DNA of 53,999 bases from an uncultured Anaerolineae bacterium (GCA_903846015.1 CAIMZS010000488.1:1-53999), one strand, 5' to 3'; counted from the stretch's first letter, positions 25,034 to 34,301 are shown. The notes: generated by a model not told the origin, from the sequence alone. Numbers and translations are program-made.

Positions 25034-26284
25034 TTAATCGGCTGCTGTATTGAGTGGTTTGGGTTCGGCGCCGTCGTATTTTTGCAACTGCGGCCATTTT
25101 AACATGATCAGGACGGCTGCAATAATTGTGCCAATCCCTCCTGAAATGATTGCAAAGGGTACCCCAAAGGCAGCTGCTACCAACCCGGCTTCGACCTCGC
25201 CCAATTGTGGCCCACCCTGAAAAAATAACTGGGCAATGCTGATCATTCGTCCACGGATATGGTCGGGGGTTTGTAACTGGCGGATGGTGCTTCGAATGAT
25301 GGTGCTGACTGCATCCGCGGCTCCAATGCAGATTAAGGTCAGCATTGCGAGATAAAACGTGTTTGAAAAACCGAAGGCAATGGTTGCAAATCCAAAAATA
25401 ATCACTGAGATGGTGAATATCGGCCCTTGTTTACGGATTACCGCAAATTGTGAGACTATCAGCCCGGCAGTGACAGAGCCAATCGCCTGGGCTGAGATCA
25501 ATAATCCATAACCCATCTCGCCAACGTGTAATATGTCACGCGCCACAATCGGCATCATTGTATTGGCTGATGCAAAGAAGGTGGCAAAGAAGTCCATAAC
25601 CATGGTGGCGAGCATGACCTTGCGCGAAAAAATAAAACGGATGCCGTCGGTCATTGCTCCGAGGCTGATACCGCTGGCCTTTTTTAGATTCTGGGGGATG
25701 TCTCCGATTGCAAGAAGCGCAAAGATAACTGCCAGGAATGAAATGGCGTTAAAAAAATAAGTATAGCCCTGACCCAGTGTGGCGATGACTATACCACTCA
25801 GCACCGGGCCAATTACTGCGCCTGTATTCATGGCGATCGAATTCAGGCTGAAGGCACTCGGCAAATCTTGCGCAGCGACAATATTGGGGACGATGGCTTG
25901 ACGGGCTGGTCCATCGAATGCGACTGCGGCAGCCTGGATGGCGGTCAGGGTATAGATATGCCAGATTTGGACATGTCCCAAAAAAGTGAGTGCAGCCAAC
26001 CCGGCAGCTGAAAGGGCCATCAGGCTCTGCGTAATAAATAGGATGGTGCGGCGGTTGTAGGTATCCGCGAAGGCCCCGCCAAATAATGAAAAGACGATTA
26101 CCGGTAGAATGCGAGCCAGGCCAATCCCGCCCAGCGCTAATGGATCGGGAGTGCCGGTCAGTGTGCGGATGTGCCAATGGATGGCGGCTAGCTGCATTTG
26201 CGAGCCGGCAATTGAGATTAACAGGCCAGACCACAACATTAAGAAGCGACGGTTTCGAAGGGCGGGTGGAAAATTTAGGCGCAT
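25034..26284 (-). CDS. MFS transporter, EntS-like (MFS_3) exporter
   Basis: A 416-residue membrane protein with about twelve helices. The MFS loop motif between helices 2 and 3 is GGAFADTYNRRTILF, and the helix-5 region reads AVIGPVLSGIVIATLG. The start FPPALRNRRFLMLWSGLLISIAGSQM fits the MFS_3 family, which includes the enterobactin exporter EntS and several drug or siderophore exporters. No siderophore genes are nearby, so the substrate is unknown. It lies 26 bases from nadE on the same strand and may be cotranscribed. Confidence 0.88.
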   Translation of the reverse strand: MRLNFPPALRNRRFLMLWSGLLISIAGSQMQLAAIHWHIRTLTGTPDPLALGGIGLARILPVIVFSLFGGAFADTYNRRTILFITQSLMALSAAGLAALTFLGHVQIWHIYTLTAIQAAAVAFDGPARQAIVPNIVAAQDLPSAFSLNSIAMNTGAVIGPVLSGIVIATLGQGYTYFFNAISFLAVIFALLAIGDIPQNLKKASGISLGAMTDGIRFIFSRKVMLATMVMDFFATFFASANTMMPIVARDILHVGEMGYGLLISAQAIGSVTAGLIVSQFAVIRKQGPIFTISVIIFGFATIAFGFSNTFYLAMLTLICIGAADAVSTIIRSTIRQLQTPDHIRGRMISIAQLFFQGGPQLGEVEAGLVAAAFGVPFAIISGGIGTIIAAVLIMLKWPQLQKYDGAEPKPLNTAAD

Positions 26285-26310
26285 GGCAGGTAATATCCAG
26301 ACAATTTATT

Positions 26311-27135
26311 TTATGTGCCCCAGTCACGTATATAAAGAAAGTCGTACCCGACAGTGCGTGAGCCGATCTTGGCGATGGGCGGCATGACTCGTTTGAAATG
26401 GTTGCGGCGGATGCGCTTCACTACTGTTTCTACAAAATTCTGACTAAACCCCGCTTCGACGCATTCTTCCGGGCTGTAGCGTTGATCCACCAGCAAGAAT
26501 AACAATCGGTCGGCTTGTTCATACGTAAAGCCCAGCTCCTGCTCATCCGTTTGGCCGGCCCACAGGTCTGCGGAAGGGGCTTTGTCAATGATGGCGGTTG
26601 GAACGCCGATCGCGCGTGAGAGCTGCCGCACCTGGGCCTTGTAAAGATCACCAATTGGGTTTAATGCGTGGGCTGAATCTCCGTAAAGGGTGGAATATCC
26701 CAGCAGGATTTCTGTTTTGTTGCCGGTGCCGATCACCAATCCTTTGAAGGCCTCCGATTGATCATAGAGGCTGATCATGCGGCAGCGTGCCATGATATTG
26801 CCTTTGCGCATGTTTGACATTTCGGGGAATTTGTCGATCAGCCCGTCAGCCATTTCGGTAATCGGGATGGTCAGTGATGGCAGGTTAAGCTGGTCGATCA
26901 CCATTTGGGCGTGGTCAAGCGAATCCTGTGACGAGGTTTTATAAGGCATGCGCACCCCGAGCACATTTTCTGCGCCGAGCGCATCGACTGCCAGGTAGGC
27001 CACCAGGGCTGAGTCGATGCCTCCTGAAATTCCCAGCACGGCGTGCATGAGACCCGTCCGGGTGATCTCAGATCGAATGAACTGGGTGAGCATACCGCGC
27101 ACCAGGTCTGTGTTAATTGAAAGATCAATGTCCAT
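26311..27135 (-). CDS. nadE: NAD+ synthetase
   Basis: It adenylates nicotinate adenine dinucleotide and amidates it to NAD+. Read from the ATG at 27135 it has 274 residues; a GTG three codons earlier is also possible. The ATP-pyrophosphatase P-loop SGGIDS is near residues 37-42, and EILLGYSTLYGDSAHALNPIGDLYK and KAPSADLWAGQTDEQELGFTYEQAD are typical NadE segments. It has no glutaminase domain of its own. The nitrilase-family gene directly upstream ends 14 bases before this start and could supply ammonia, giving a two-subunit glutamine-dependent enzyme. Confidence 0.93.
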   Translation of the reverse strand: MDIDLSINTDLVRGMLTQFIRSEITRTGLMHAVLGISGGIDSALVAYLAVDALGAENVLGVRMPYKTSSQDSLDHAQMVIDQLNLPSLTIPITEMADGLIDKFPEMSNMRKGNIMARCRMISLYDQSEAFKGLVIGTGNKTEILLGYSTLYGDSAHALNPIGDLYKAQVRQLSRAIGVPTAIIDKAPSADLWAGQTDEQELGFTYEQADRLLFLLVDQRYSPEECVEAGFSQNFVETVVKRIRRNHFKRVMPPIAKIGSRTVGYDFLYIRDWGT

Positions 27136-27149
27136 TGAAGGCACCCTGG

Positions 27150-27998
27150 CTACTTTTCTGAAATTCGATGTAATTCTTTTAGGACAAGATCACTGCGTTC
27201 ATCGCGCAATAACGGCAGCCTTGTCCTTGTGCGGCGAAGCTGGTTAAGATCCAGTTCTGCTACCGTAATACCTTCTTCATTATATGGAGCCTTTATCACC
27301 AGTCTGCCATCAGGGTCGTAGATTGTTGCGCCGCCCCAGAAGTTCAACCCATCTTCAAAACCAACGCGGTTGGCATGGGCTACAAAGGTGGTAAATAAAC
27401 CGGCATAGGTGCGGTTCACCGTTTCCACCCACATGGCTGAACCGAGTATTTCCTCCGTTACCCCACGCCCTGGCGAGGCGGATGTAAACAGCATCAGGTC
27501 GGCCCCATCCATCCAGAGTGTGTATGGCGAAGAAGCATGCCAGAAATCTTCACAAATGAGGATTCCAGCACGCCCAAATTTTGTGTCGAAAGACCGGAAT
27601 CTATCTCCGGCGGCGAAGAAGCGTTTTTCATCAAAAATACCGTAGGTCGGCAAATATACTTTTCGATGAATATGGGTGATGTTGCCATCTGACAGGTAAG
27701 CTGAAGAAATATAATAGCGGTAGCGCTCATCTTCTTCCACAAATCCCACCACCATATCGATATGGTTGGATGCGTTTAATAATTTTTTAAATAGCGTATC
27801 ATCTGGGGTGGGGCGATGCGCCACAGTAGCGGCGATATCCTGGAGCACATAACCTGTCAATGAGAGTTCGGGGAAAATGATCAGATCAGCGCCCTGTTTC
27901 CATGCATCGTGTGACAGGGCCAGATGTTTTTCCAGGTTGGCATCCACATCGCCAAGCCTGGTATTGATCTGGGCAAGAGCAAGAGATAATTTAGTCAT
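27150..27998 (-). CDS. Carbon-nitrogen hydrolase (nitrilase superfamily), likely NadE glutaminase partner
   Basis: A 282-residue enzyme with the complete Glu-Lys-Cys triad: Glu44 (FPELSLTGY), Lys113 (HRKVYLPTYGIFDEKRFF) and Cys149 (LICEDFWH). The NHRKVYLPTYGIFDE and LICEDFW segments match the glutaminase domain of glutamine-dependent NAD synthetases. In those proteins it is fused to NadE; here it is a separate gene on the same strand just upstream of nadE. Another amide hydrolase role is possible. Confidence 0.9.
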   Translation of the reverse strand: MTKLSLALAQINTRLGDVDANLEKHLALSHDAWKQGADLIIFPELSLTGYVLQDIAATVAHRPTPDDTLFKKLLNASNHIDMVVGFVEEDERYRYYISSAYLSDGNITHIHRKVYLPTYGIFDEKRFFAAGDRFRSFDTKFGRAGILICEDFWHASSPYTLWMDGADLMLFTSASPGRGVTEEILGSAMWVETVNRTYAGLFTTFVAHANRVGFEDGLNFWGGATIYDPDGRLVIKAPYNEEGITVAELDLNQLRRTRTRLPLLRDERSDLVLKELHRISEK

Positions 27999-28173
27999 AA
28001 TAAATCCAGGGATTTTGGTTGAGGTGGTGTAATCTTACCATAATCAGGCGCAGGGTTTTCACAATCAAAAATTATGATATTTGTTTATCATTCACGGCAA
28101 AAACTCGCGAGTGTTTTGATGCATTTCATACCCCCTTTCACGCACTCAGCTCACTTGAGTTTCGCTGACTTAA

Positions 28174-28539
28174 TCAGCTTTTTCGTATTGTTTGTTTAAA
28201 TGCTCGCATCTTGATGTGCTCGATGGTGATCTTTTGTAGCCTGATTCTTTTTGAAGTTTGCGATGTGGTCTTTTTAATGGTTATTTCAGTTTCGTTATTC
28301 CGCGCGTAAAGCAGGGTATAAGCTGCGATACCCACCCAGACAACATTTACGCCCACGGAGGGGTAAGCCCCGGCAGAATAAGAGTTGATAATCAAAAATA
28401 TTGCACCGGCAACATTTAATGCCTGGTAACCAATGGAGTTACCTTTTAGCCATTGGATTGAGACCAGCCCATAGGCAAGCAGCACCAGCGCAGCGCCTAT
28501 CCAACCTAGAATGGAAATAACGAGGGGTAAATTCATCAT
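28174..28539 (-). CDS. Small integral membrane protein (CBU_0592-like)
   Basis: 121 residues with three or four hydrophobic segments in the first 80 (VISILGWIGAALVLLAYGLVS, ALNVAGAIFLIINSYSAGAYPSVGVNVVWVGIAAYTLLY) and a strongly basic tail of about 40 residues. The LGWIGAALVLLAYGL and NVVWVGIAAYTLLY pattern is that of the small CBU_0592-like domain, whose function is unknown. It stands alone, with non-coding DNA on both sides. Confidence 0.75.
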   Translation of the reverse strand: MMNLPLVISILGWIGAALVLLAYGLVSIQWLKGNSIGYQALNVAGAIFLIINSYSAGAYPSVGVNVVWVGIAAYTLLYARNNETEITIKKTTSQTSKRIRLQKITIEHIKMRAFKQTIRKS

Positions 28540-28667
28540 AGGGTCAGTTTAACAGATTATTTGGAAATATGGTGAAGACATGTTCTTATTCCCCCGGTTT
28601 CGAGTTTTTTCATGGAGATCCTTTATCCCTCATCTCGAATTACTTACGGGACTGGTGACCCCGGCAT

Positions 28668-28935
28668 TTATAAACCTTTATCCACCGGCGACCTCAACAA
28701 GTGCTCTTCTTCAATGTCCGCTTCGGTCTGGGAAAGGTAGCGCCGCAAGATGATCAGGTCGGAATGTCTCATTAATTTTTTGCAGGGCAAAAATATTGAC
28801 ACCGTTCCGCAGCATGGTAATGGCAAAGAGCCTTCTGAAATCGTCGAGGTTGGGTTTTCCTTCAAGTCTGGCCCGTTTAGTCCGTCTCTCAAGAATCTGG
28901 TTCAAGGCAGCGAAGGTCAGTCGCGCGCCAGATTT
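28668..28935 (-). pseudogene. Remnant of a tyrosine recombinase (integrase C-terminus), frameshifted
   Basis: Two overlapping minus-strand frames together spell the end of a XerC/D-type integrase: SGARLTFAALNQIL... DDFRRLFAITMLRNGVNIFALQK in one frame, then LMRHSDLIILRRYLSQTEADIEEEH in the other. The shift is in a run of six A (28776-28781), one A too many. The Arg box (FRRLFA), the MxHSD box and the catalytic Tyr (RRY) can be seen, though the first box has Asp where His is usual. The N-terminal two thirds are missing. It is the leftover of a mobile element. Confidence 0.8.
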
Positions 28936-28944
28936 GGAGAAAAG

Positions 28945-29505
28945 CTATTGATCAGTCTGTTCCAAATCATCTTCCATCAATGGGAATAACACCCCATTGT
29001 CATTCATTCCCAGTGGGAAGCGACAACGCTGAAGCCAATCATCCTGGGTGAGTTCTGCAATGGGTGCAGAAGACAAATGTTCATCAAAGCGCTTCCGGGC
29101 AGTCTCAGCCACCTGGTCATCCAGGTTGGTGCTAAGATTTTTAAAAAATTGCCAGTGCTCACTGGGTAAATGCAGCAGAGTGATCAGTGTTTTTTCCTGC
29201 TGGTGATATACGTCCAGCACTTTATAATAAGCGCCGCGCTCTAAGACACACAAGCCCCAATGGGTGCCGTGTTCAAATGAGGCAGCGTCAAGGTAATGGT
29301 TGGAAAGAATGGCAAAACGGTGGGTGGTTACCAGGTTGCCACCACGCTTGCTGGCATCGGTGAAGCCCCTCTCCCGAATGATCAAGCCAACGCTATACAG
29401 GTCACCAAGTGATGCGAGGTTGGCATCGCGGTAGAGCATTAATAACCCTGGGAAAGTCGCGTTCAGTATCTCTTCAATATTTTCCGGTTTATCATTTTCA
29501 TCCAT
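28945..29505 (-). CDS. Hypothetical soluble protein
   Basis: I do not recognise this 186-residue protein. The ATG at 29505 has GGAG five bases upstream; an in-frame ATG at 29529 would add eight residues. It has no signal peptide or membrane helix, is acidic (especially the end, LMEDDLEQTDQ), and has scattered aromatic residues in the middle (HYLDAASFEHGTHWGLCVLERGAYYKVLDVYHQQ). It ends beside the integrase remnant, so it may have come in with that element. Confidence 0.7.
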   Translation of the reverse strand: MDENDKPENIEEILNATFPGLLMLYRDANLASLGDLYSVGLIIRERGFTDASKRGGNLVTTHRFAILSNHYLDAASFEHGTHWGLCVLERGAYYKVLDVYHQQEKTLITLLHLPSEHWQFFKNLSTNLDDQVAETARKRFDEHLSSAPIAELTQDDWLQRCRFPLGMNDNGVLFPLMEDDLEQTDQ

Positions 29506-29529
29506 CAAAACTCCTTTTTTCATCGACAC

Positions 29530-29827
29530 ATTTGGATTACATAGGTCGGTTGCGGATATGATCTTTTAGCGTGATGTCATTTACCGTTTGAGTATCAACG
29601 TCTATTTAATTTTCTCACATTTCTAATCTTGATGGCAGATTTTTGATGTCGATTGCGCCTGCTGGAAAATCATAAGCATTGTATTGAATACAAGATTTCC
29701 GGAGAAGGTCTTTTTATTCACATTATCGTCGACTTTACGAAGGATGTATTTTTTAAGCATCCTTTATAATGGTGCCTGGCGGTTTTGTTTTCACAACCAT
29801 ATCAATCTGCTAATAACAAGGTGAATT
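29530..29827. other. Divergent intergenic region with an inverted repeat next to a -10
   Basis: About 300 bases between two divergent genes. AAGGATG (29740-29746) and CATCCTT (29758-29764) form an inverted repeat directly before TATAAT (29765-29770), which would serve the methyltransferase gene at 29828. The repeat covers the -35/-10 spacer, a common repressor position. No gene is seen. Confidence 0.45.
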
Positions 29828-30391
29828 ATGCCTGGAATTAATGTGTTTCAGTGGACATTTTTCTTGTTCGGCAGTGCTGGGATTATTTTCATCTCACGTC
29901 ACTCGCTTCTGCAACCTCGCTCGCATGGGTTTTATCGCTTCTTTGCCTGGGAAATCCTGCTGGGGATGTTCCTGCTTAACGCCGCTGGCTGGTTTCGTGA
30001 TCCATTGGCCTGGTACCAACTTGTTTCGTGGGTGCTGCTCATTATCTCTTTGGGGCTGGTGATTGAGGGGCTGAGATTGCTCCGGGAAATCGGCAAGCAG
30101 GCGGCAGTCAGGCAGGATGCCTCGCTCCTGGGGCTGGAGAAAACTTCTCAACTGGTCACGGTCGGTTTATATCGTTCTATCCGTCACCCCCTGTACAGTT
30201 CGCTCATGTTCCTGGGTTGGGGGATCTTCTTCAAGTCGCCATCCTGGCCGGATGCAGGGCTGGCGCTGATCTGCTCTCTTTTCCTGATTGCCACGGCCCG
30301 TGTGGAGGAGCGTGAGAACATCAACTTTTTTGGGGCTGATTACGTAGAATATATGAGACATAGCAAGATGTTCATCCCGTTCGTTTTTTAG
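29828..30391 (+). CDS. Isoprenylcysteine methyltransferase-like membrane protein
   Basis: 187 residues with four or five membrane helices. The C-terminal part carries the ICMT/PEMT-like AdoMet signature: LVTVGLYRSIRHPLYSSLMFLGWG, then a pair of Glu (VEERENINFFGADYVEYM) and the end MFIPFVF. These proteins methylate small lipophilic or membrane substrates; bacterial members are mostly uncharacterised. AAGGTG lies 8 bases before the ATG. A paralogue-like gene is at 38576. Confidence 0.85.
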   Translation: MPGINVFQWTFFLFGSAGIIFISRHSLLQPRSHGFYRFFAWEILLGMFLLNAAGWFRDPLAWYQLVSWVLLIISLGLVIEGLRLLREIGKQAAVRQDASLLGLEKTSQLVTVGLYRSIRHPLYSSLMFLGWGIFFKSPSWPDAGLALICSLFLIATARVEERENINFFGADYVEYMRHSKMFIPFVF

Positions 30392-30426
30392 GAACAGAAT
30401 TGCGACCACTTTTCGTTCACGCAAAG

Positions 30427-30449
30427 GCACCGGGACTACTCGGTAAATA
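30427..30449 (+). repeat. Weak third copy of the ACCGGGAC repeat
   Basis: GGCACCGGGACTACTCGGTAAATAAGGGC resembles the minus-strand repeat at 3393-3427, which has the same ACCGGGAC core followed by CGATAAAT and GGC. The match is partial, so this copy is tentative. It lies between two plus-strand genes. Confidence 0.3.
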
Positions 30450-30536
30450 AGGGCTGCAAGGAATACAAGCTTACGCCTCCCATTGTAATGCGATGCTGCA
30501 TTATAGCGCCAACCCAAAATAAGGAAGAATACTCCC

Positions 30537-31538
30537 ATGAACGCGATTGTATACACACACTACGGATTACCTGATGTTCTGCAGTTCAAAGAAGTCGAAA
30601 AACCTGCTCCCCAGGATAACGAGGTGCTGGTCAAGGTCCAGGCCGCCTCCGTCAATGCGCTTGACTGGCATTTGCTCACGGCGGATATTTTCCTCGTACG
30701 GTTGATGGGAATGGGGCTGTTCAGGCCCAAAAACTTGATTCTCGGCGCGGACATTGCGGGACAAGTGGAAGCGGTTGGCAAAAACGTCCAGCAGTTTCGA
30801 CCCGGTGATGAGGTCTTTGGGGATATTGGGCACGGCGGTTTCGCCGAATATGCAACTGCGCCAGCACGTGTTCTGGCGCTAAAACCGGCCAAGTTATCAT
30901 TTGAAGCCGCTGCGGCAGTTCCGGTGGCGGCCCTCACCGCCCTGCAAGGGTTACGCTATAGCGGAAAAATCCAGGCTGGGCAAAGGGTTTTAATCAATGG
31001 AGCCGCAGGCGGGGTAGGGACGTTTGCGCTTCAAATTGCCAAAGCCCTCGGGGCGGAAGTTACTGCCGTGTGCAGCGCCCGTAATATGGAGCAGGCACGC
31101 AAGCTGGGGGCGGACCATGTCATAGACTACGCCAAAGAAAACTTCACCCAAGGCGGGCAGCAGTACGATCTAATTTTTGCCGCCAATGGATATCACTCGC
31201 TGGCCGCGTACAAACAGACTTTAACCCCCAGGGGGAGATACGTCATGGCCGGAGGCAATTCCAGACAAATTTTCGAAGCCATGCTGCTTGGAAGCTGGAT
31301 GTCGGAAAAAGGTGGCAGAACAATGGGAAATGTCTCGGCGCATATCGATCAGAAAGATATGCTGACGATCATAGAGCTGCTGGAAACCGGGAAAGTTGTC
31401 CCGGAGATTGATAAATGCTACCCATTGACCGATGTCGCCGAAGCGCTGCGCTATCTCGGCGCAGGCCACGCCAGAGGAAAACTTGTTATCAAGGTGGTGC
31501 CAGAACTAAAAAAGCATGCAGGAAATGGAATTGAGTAA
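30537..31538 (+). CDS. NAD(P)-dependent quinone oxidoreductase / zinc-free alcohol dehydrogenase (MDR family)
   Basis: 333 residues. The GroES-like N-terminal domain ends before INGAAGGVGTFALQIAKALGAEVTAVCS, the Rossmann AxxGxxG motif of quinone reductases in the MDR superfamily. KLGADHVIDY and the C-terminal GHARGKLVIKV are typical of plant-type and bacterial NAD(P)H:quinone oxidoreductases. The catalytic zinc cysteines of alcohol dehydrogenases are missing. An AAGGAAG ribosome site precedes the ATG. The substrate is unknown. Confidence 0.9.
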   Translation: MNAIVYTHYGLPDVLQFKEVEKPAPQDNEVLVKVQAASVNALDWHLLTADIFLVRLMGMGLFRPKNLILGADIAGQVEAVGKNVQQFRPGDEVFGDIGHGGFAEYATAPARVLALKPAKLSFEAAAAVPVAALTALQGLRYSGKIQAGQRVLINGAAGGVGTFALQIAKALGAEVTAVCSARNMEQARKLGADHVIDYAKENFTQGGQQYDLIFAANGYHSLAAYKQTLTPRGRYVMAGGNSRQIFEAMLLGSWMSEKGGRTMGNVSAHIDQKDMLTIIELLETGKVVPEIDKCYPLTDVAEALRYLGAGHARGKLVIKVVPELKKHAGNGIE

Positions 31539-31862
31539 CCAGAAAAACATCCTCCAATGAGAATATGGTTCCTAATTTGTTTACAATCTCTATTGGGGTT
31601 GGCGCTGGGCGGCGGAGGCGCAGTAGTTTATCCAGATGCACCGTGTGGAATTGTCTCGCAAACCTTTCGCCGCTTTTCTGACGATTTTCACTGCCAGACC
31701 ACCAGATATGGGGGTCATTTTTTTTTCGAGCCAATGTTAACGATTTTGAATGGCGCTGTTTCAGGGTTGTCAGAAATGGGGACTACCGATTTGTGCAATA
31801 TTTTTCTGCCGAAACCAAAAAATCATGGGATTGGCTTCGTGATCACGGTCTGGTTTCGGTGG
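31539..31862. other. Convergent intergenic stretch, no convincing gene
   Basis: 324 bases between convergent genes. A plus-strand frame with an ATG at 31557 shows no motif, no ribosome site and a run of odd composition; a second frame gives an ATG-less 75-codon stretch (NDFEWRCFRVVRNGDYRFVQYF) that may be a decayed gene. No clear terminator was found. Confidence 0.4.
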
Positions 31863-32234
31863 TTACATGCGTTTTTTTGATATGGTCTTTGGTTTCGCGG
31901 GCAGGCTGACCAGATATACCAGTGATCGTGTGATCCATTTTTTGACAAGCAGTCTGGTTGCAAGCATGTCTCCAGGGAATAAAACATAGCCTTTCATGGG
32001 GCGGTTTTGCATCGGGGCAAATGACGCCGCACCGGGGATTGCCATGAATTCCTTTTCGTCAGTAGGACTGAGATGTACAAACAATTTGTCCGCAAATAGG
32101 CCGGTGGCCATGTGTGTGTTGACAAAGGCGCATGGGTATCCGAACATCATACGCACTTCAACTTGGGGAAAATCGCGAATGATATCTTGAAAGTAGGTAA
32201 CAAATTCTGGGGGTGATTTTTCGAAGGAAGGCAT
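31863..32234 (-). CDS. TfoX N-terminal domain protein
   Basis: A 123-residue single-domain protein. EVRMMFGYPCAFVNTHMATGLFADKLFVHLS and MKGYVLFPGDMLATRLLVKKWITRSLVYLVSLPAKPK match the TfoX_N domain, found alone in many bacteria and fused in the Haemophilus competence regulator TfoX/Sxy. Stand-alone copies have no known role in competence. It is 8 bases downstream of the acyl-CoA synthetase gene, so they are probably cotranscribed. Confidence 0.85.
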   Translation of the reverse strand: MPSFEKSPPEFVTYFQDIIRDFPQVEVRMMFGYPCAFVNTHMATGLFADKLFVHLSPTDEKEFMAIPGAASFAPMQNRPMKGYVLFPGDMLATRLLVKKWITRSLVYLVSLPAKPKTISKKRM

Positions 32235-32242
32235 GGGTTTTT

Positions 32243-34294
32243 TCAGGAAAGTTTCAGGCGCACATCCACTGCGATTACGCCCTGGTGAAGGGCACGCAGC
32301 GGGTTAATTTCGATCTCGGATATTTCTGGATGATCAATGGCCAGCCAGGAAAGCCGAATGAGTGCATCGATGACCGCGGCCCGGTCTGCGGGTGCAATAT
32401 TGCGGAAACCAGCCAGTTTTTTACCGGCCCAGGTTTTTTCGATCATGTCATTTGCACCGGCATAGCTGAGGGGCGCGAGCGCAAAAGCGACATCCTTCAA
32501 TCCTTCAGCTTCCACCCCGCCGGAACCGAACATCATCAATGCTCCAAACTGGGGATCACGCACGGCCCCAATGATCAACTCCTGCCCGGGGGCGATTTGC
32601 CGTTGCAGGGTGATTCCCTGAATCCTTGCATCCGGTTTGGCAGAATTGGCGCGTTCCAATAAGGTGGTATATGCGCGCCGCACATCGCTTTCATCATTCA
32701 AATCCAGTATCACCCCGCCGATGTCAGACTTGTGCAGAATATCCGGGCTGGCGATCTTGGCAACCACTGGGAAGCCCATTTCAGATGCAAGACGGGCGGC
32801 ATCCCGTTGGCTGGATGCCAGTTTGAGGGGGAAAGTGGCGATTCCATAAGCAGCGACAAGTTCGTCTGCGCTTTCGAAGGATGAGTAAACGGGTGGAACG
32901 ATCCTTTGTTGGCTGTCAGTATGGTTTTGCGCAAGAAACCCGGCGCGCTTTTCCAGAACGCCCAGCGCTGACGCTGCGCGTTCTGGAAAGGGAAAGGTTG
33001 GAATGCCCGTTTGAACAAAACGGTCGTGAGCTGCTGCGGTGAGCTGCGCGCCCATCAGCACAACCAGGACGGGTTTCTGCGAGCCATGAATCAGCGGGAT
33101 CATGGCATCGGCGATGTCTTCGGCGCGGTGACTGGGTGGCGGCAAGATGATCACCAGGATATTATCCACCTCTTTACTTGCCAACAATATTTTGAGACAA
33201 TCTGCATATTGCTGTGCGCCAGCCGATGCCAGCATGTCGACCGGGTTATGGGTGCTGGCGGCAGGCGGGAGCAGAGCTTGTAAGCTGGTTTCGGTTTGTG
33301 GAGATAATGATGCCAGTATCATCCCTTCGGTCTCCAGCGCATCGGCGGTGATGACTCCAGGTCCGCCGGCGCTGGTCAGAATCGCGGTATTCTTCCCGGC
33401 AGGTAGGGGGCAGGCAGACAGTGCGCGCGCCCAATCGAAGAGCTGTTCGGCGCTCGCGGCCCGCAAGACACCTGCTTTTTCAAATGCGGCGTTGAGCGCC
33501 GCCTCAGAGCCGGCCAGCGCACCGGTGTGTGATGCGGCGGCTTTTTGTCCGGATGCGGTGCGCCCAACTTTGAGCGCGACGATGGGTTTTTGTAGGGTAA
33601 TTTGTCGGGTGGTATCCAAAAATTTCTGCCCGTCTGAAATTGTTTCGAGATACAGGCAGATCGTTTTTGTTTCCGGGTCAGCGGCGATCATCGGAAGCAG
33701 GTCGGTCTCGGTCAGGTCGGCCTGGTTCCCCAGTGAAACAAGCCGTGAAAAACCGAAGCCTTGCCCGCGCGACCAATCGATGACAGCAGCGCAAAACGCG
33801 CCGGAATGGGATAGAAAAGCCAGATCGCCACGCGATGGCATGGGTGGGGGTAGGAAGGTAGTGTCAAACGGCAGGTGGGTATCAAGCAGACCAACGCAAT
33901 TTGGTCCGATCAGCCGGATGCCGAATTCCTGGCACACCTGGGTTACCTCAGCTTCCAATATTGCCCCCTGATGGTCCACTTCCCGGAAACCGCCAGATGT
34001 GAGGATGGCGGCTCGGATGCCGCGCTGCCCCACCTCGCGCAGGGCCTGGGCTGCCGAGGCTGCGGGCACAATCACAACCGCCAGGTCAACCGGGTCCGGG
34101 AGGCTGCTCACCGTTTTGTGCAGGGTGATTCCAAAAAGGGTTCCGCCCTTTGGGTTGACAAGGTGGATTTTCCCCTGATAGCCGCTTTCGAGCAGGTTGC
34201 GGGTAACGGCGTAGCCCAGCTTGGCAGGGTCGCTGGATGCGCCCAGGATGGCTATTCCGCCTGGTTTGAAAAAAGCGTCGAAGAAATTGGGCAT
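32243..34294 (-). CDS. ADP-forming acetyl/acyl-CoA synthetase (single chain)
   Basis: 683 residues that fuse the alpha and beta parts of NDP-forming acyl-CoA synthetase: a CoA-binding Rossmann domain (FKPGGIAILGASSDPAKLGYAVTRNLLESGY), a succinyl-CoA-ligase-like domain with the phosphohistidine region SHTGALAGSEAALNAAFEKAG, and a C-terminal ATP-grasp domain (GFPVVAKIASPDILHKSDIGGVILDL). It converts acyl-CoA, ADP and phosphate into acid, CoA and ATP, the ATP-making step of many fermenters. It lies 7 bases after the nitroreductase gene and 8 bases before the TfoX gene. Confidence 0.92.
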   Translation of the reverse strand: MPNFFDAFFKPGGIAILGASSDPAKLGYAVTRNLLESGYQGKIHLVNPKGGTLFGITLHKTVSSLPDPVDLAVVIVPAASAAQALREVGQRGIRAAILTSGGFREVDHQGAILEAEVTQVCQEFGIRLIGPNCVGLLDTHLPFDTTFLPPPMPSRGDLAFLSHSGAFCAAVIDWSRGQGFGFSRLVSLGNQADLTETDLLPMIAADPETKTICLYLETISDGQKFLDTTRQITLQKPIVALKVGRTASGQKAAASHTGALAGSEAALNAAFEKAGVLRAASAEQLFDWARALSACPLPAGKNTAILTSAGGPGVITADALETEGMILASLSPQTETSLQALLPPAASTHNPVDMLASAGAQQYADCLKILLASKEVDNILVIILPPPSHRAEDIADAMIPLIHGSQKPVLVVLMGAQLTAAAHDRFVQTGIPTFPFPERAASALGVLEKRAGFLAQNHTDSQQRIVPPVYSSFESADELVAAYGIATFPLKLASSQRDAARLASEMGFPVVAKIASPDILHKSDIGGVILDLNDESDVRRAYTTLLERANSAKPDARIQGITLQRQIAPGQELIIGAVRDPQFGALMMFGSGGVEAEGLKDVAFALAPLSYAGANDMIEKTWAGKKLAGFRNIAPADRAAVIDALIRLSWLAIDHPEISEIEINPLRALHQGVIAVDVRLKLS

Positions 34295-34301
34295 CGAAGA
34301 T

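Noticed and set aside
31557..31880. 107-codon plus-strand frame
   Set aside because: No motif, no ribosome site, odd composition, and it runs into the convergent TfoX gene.
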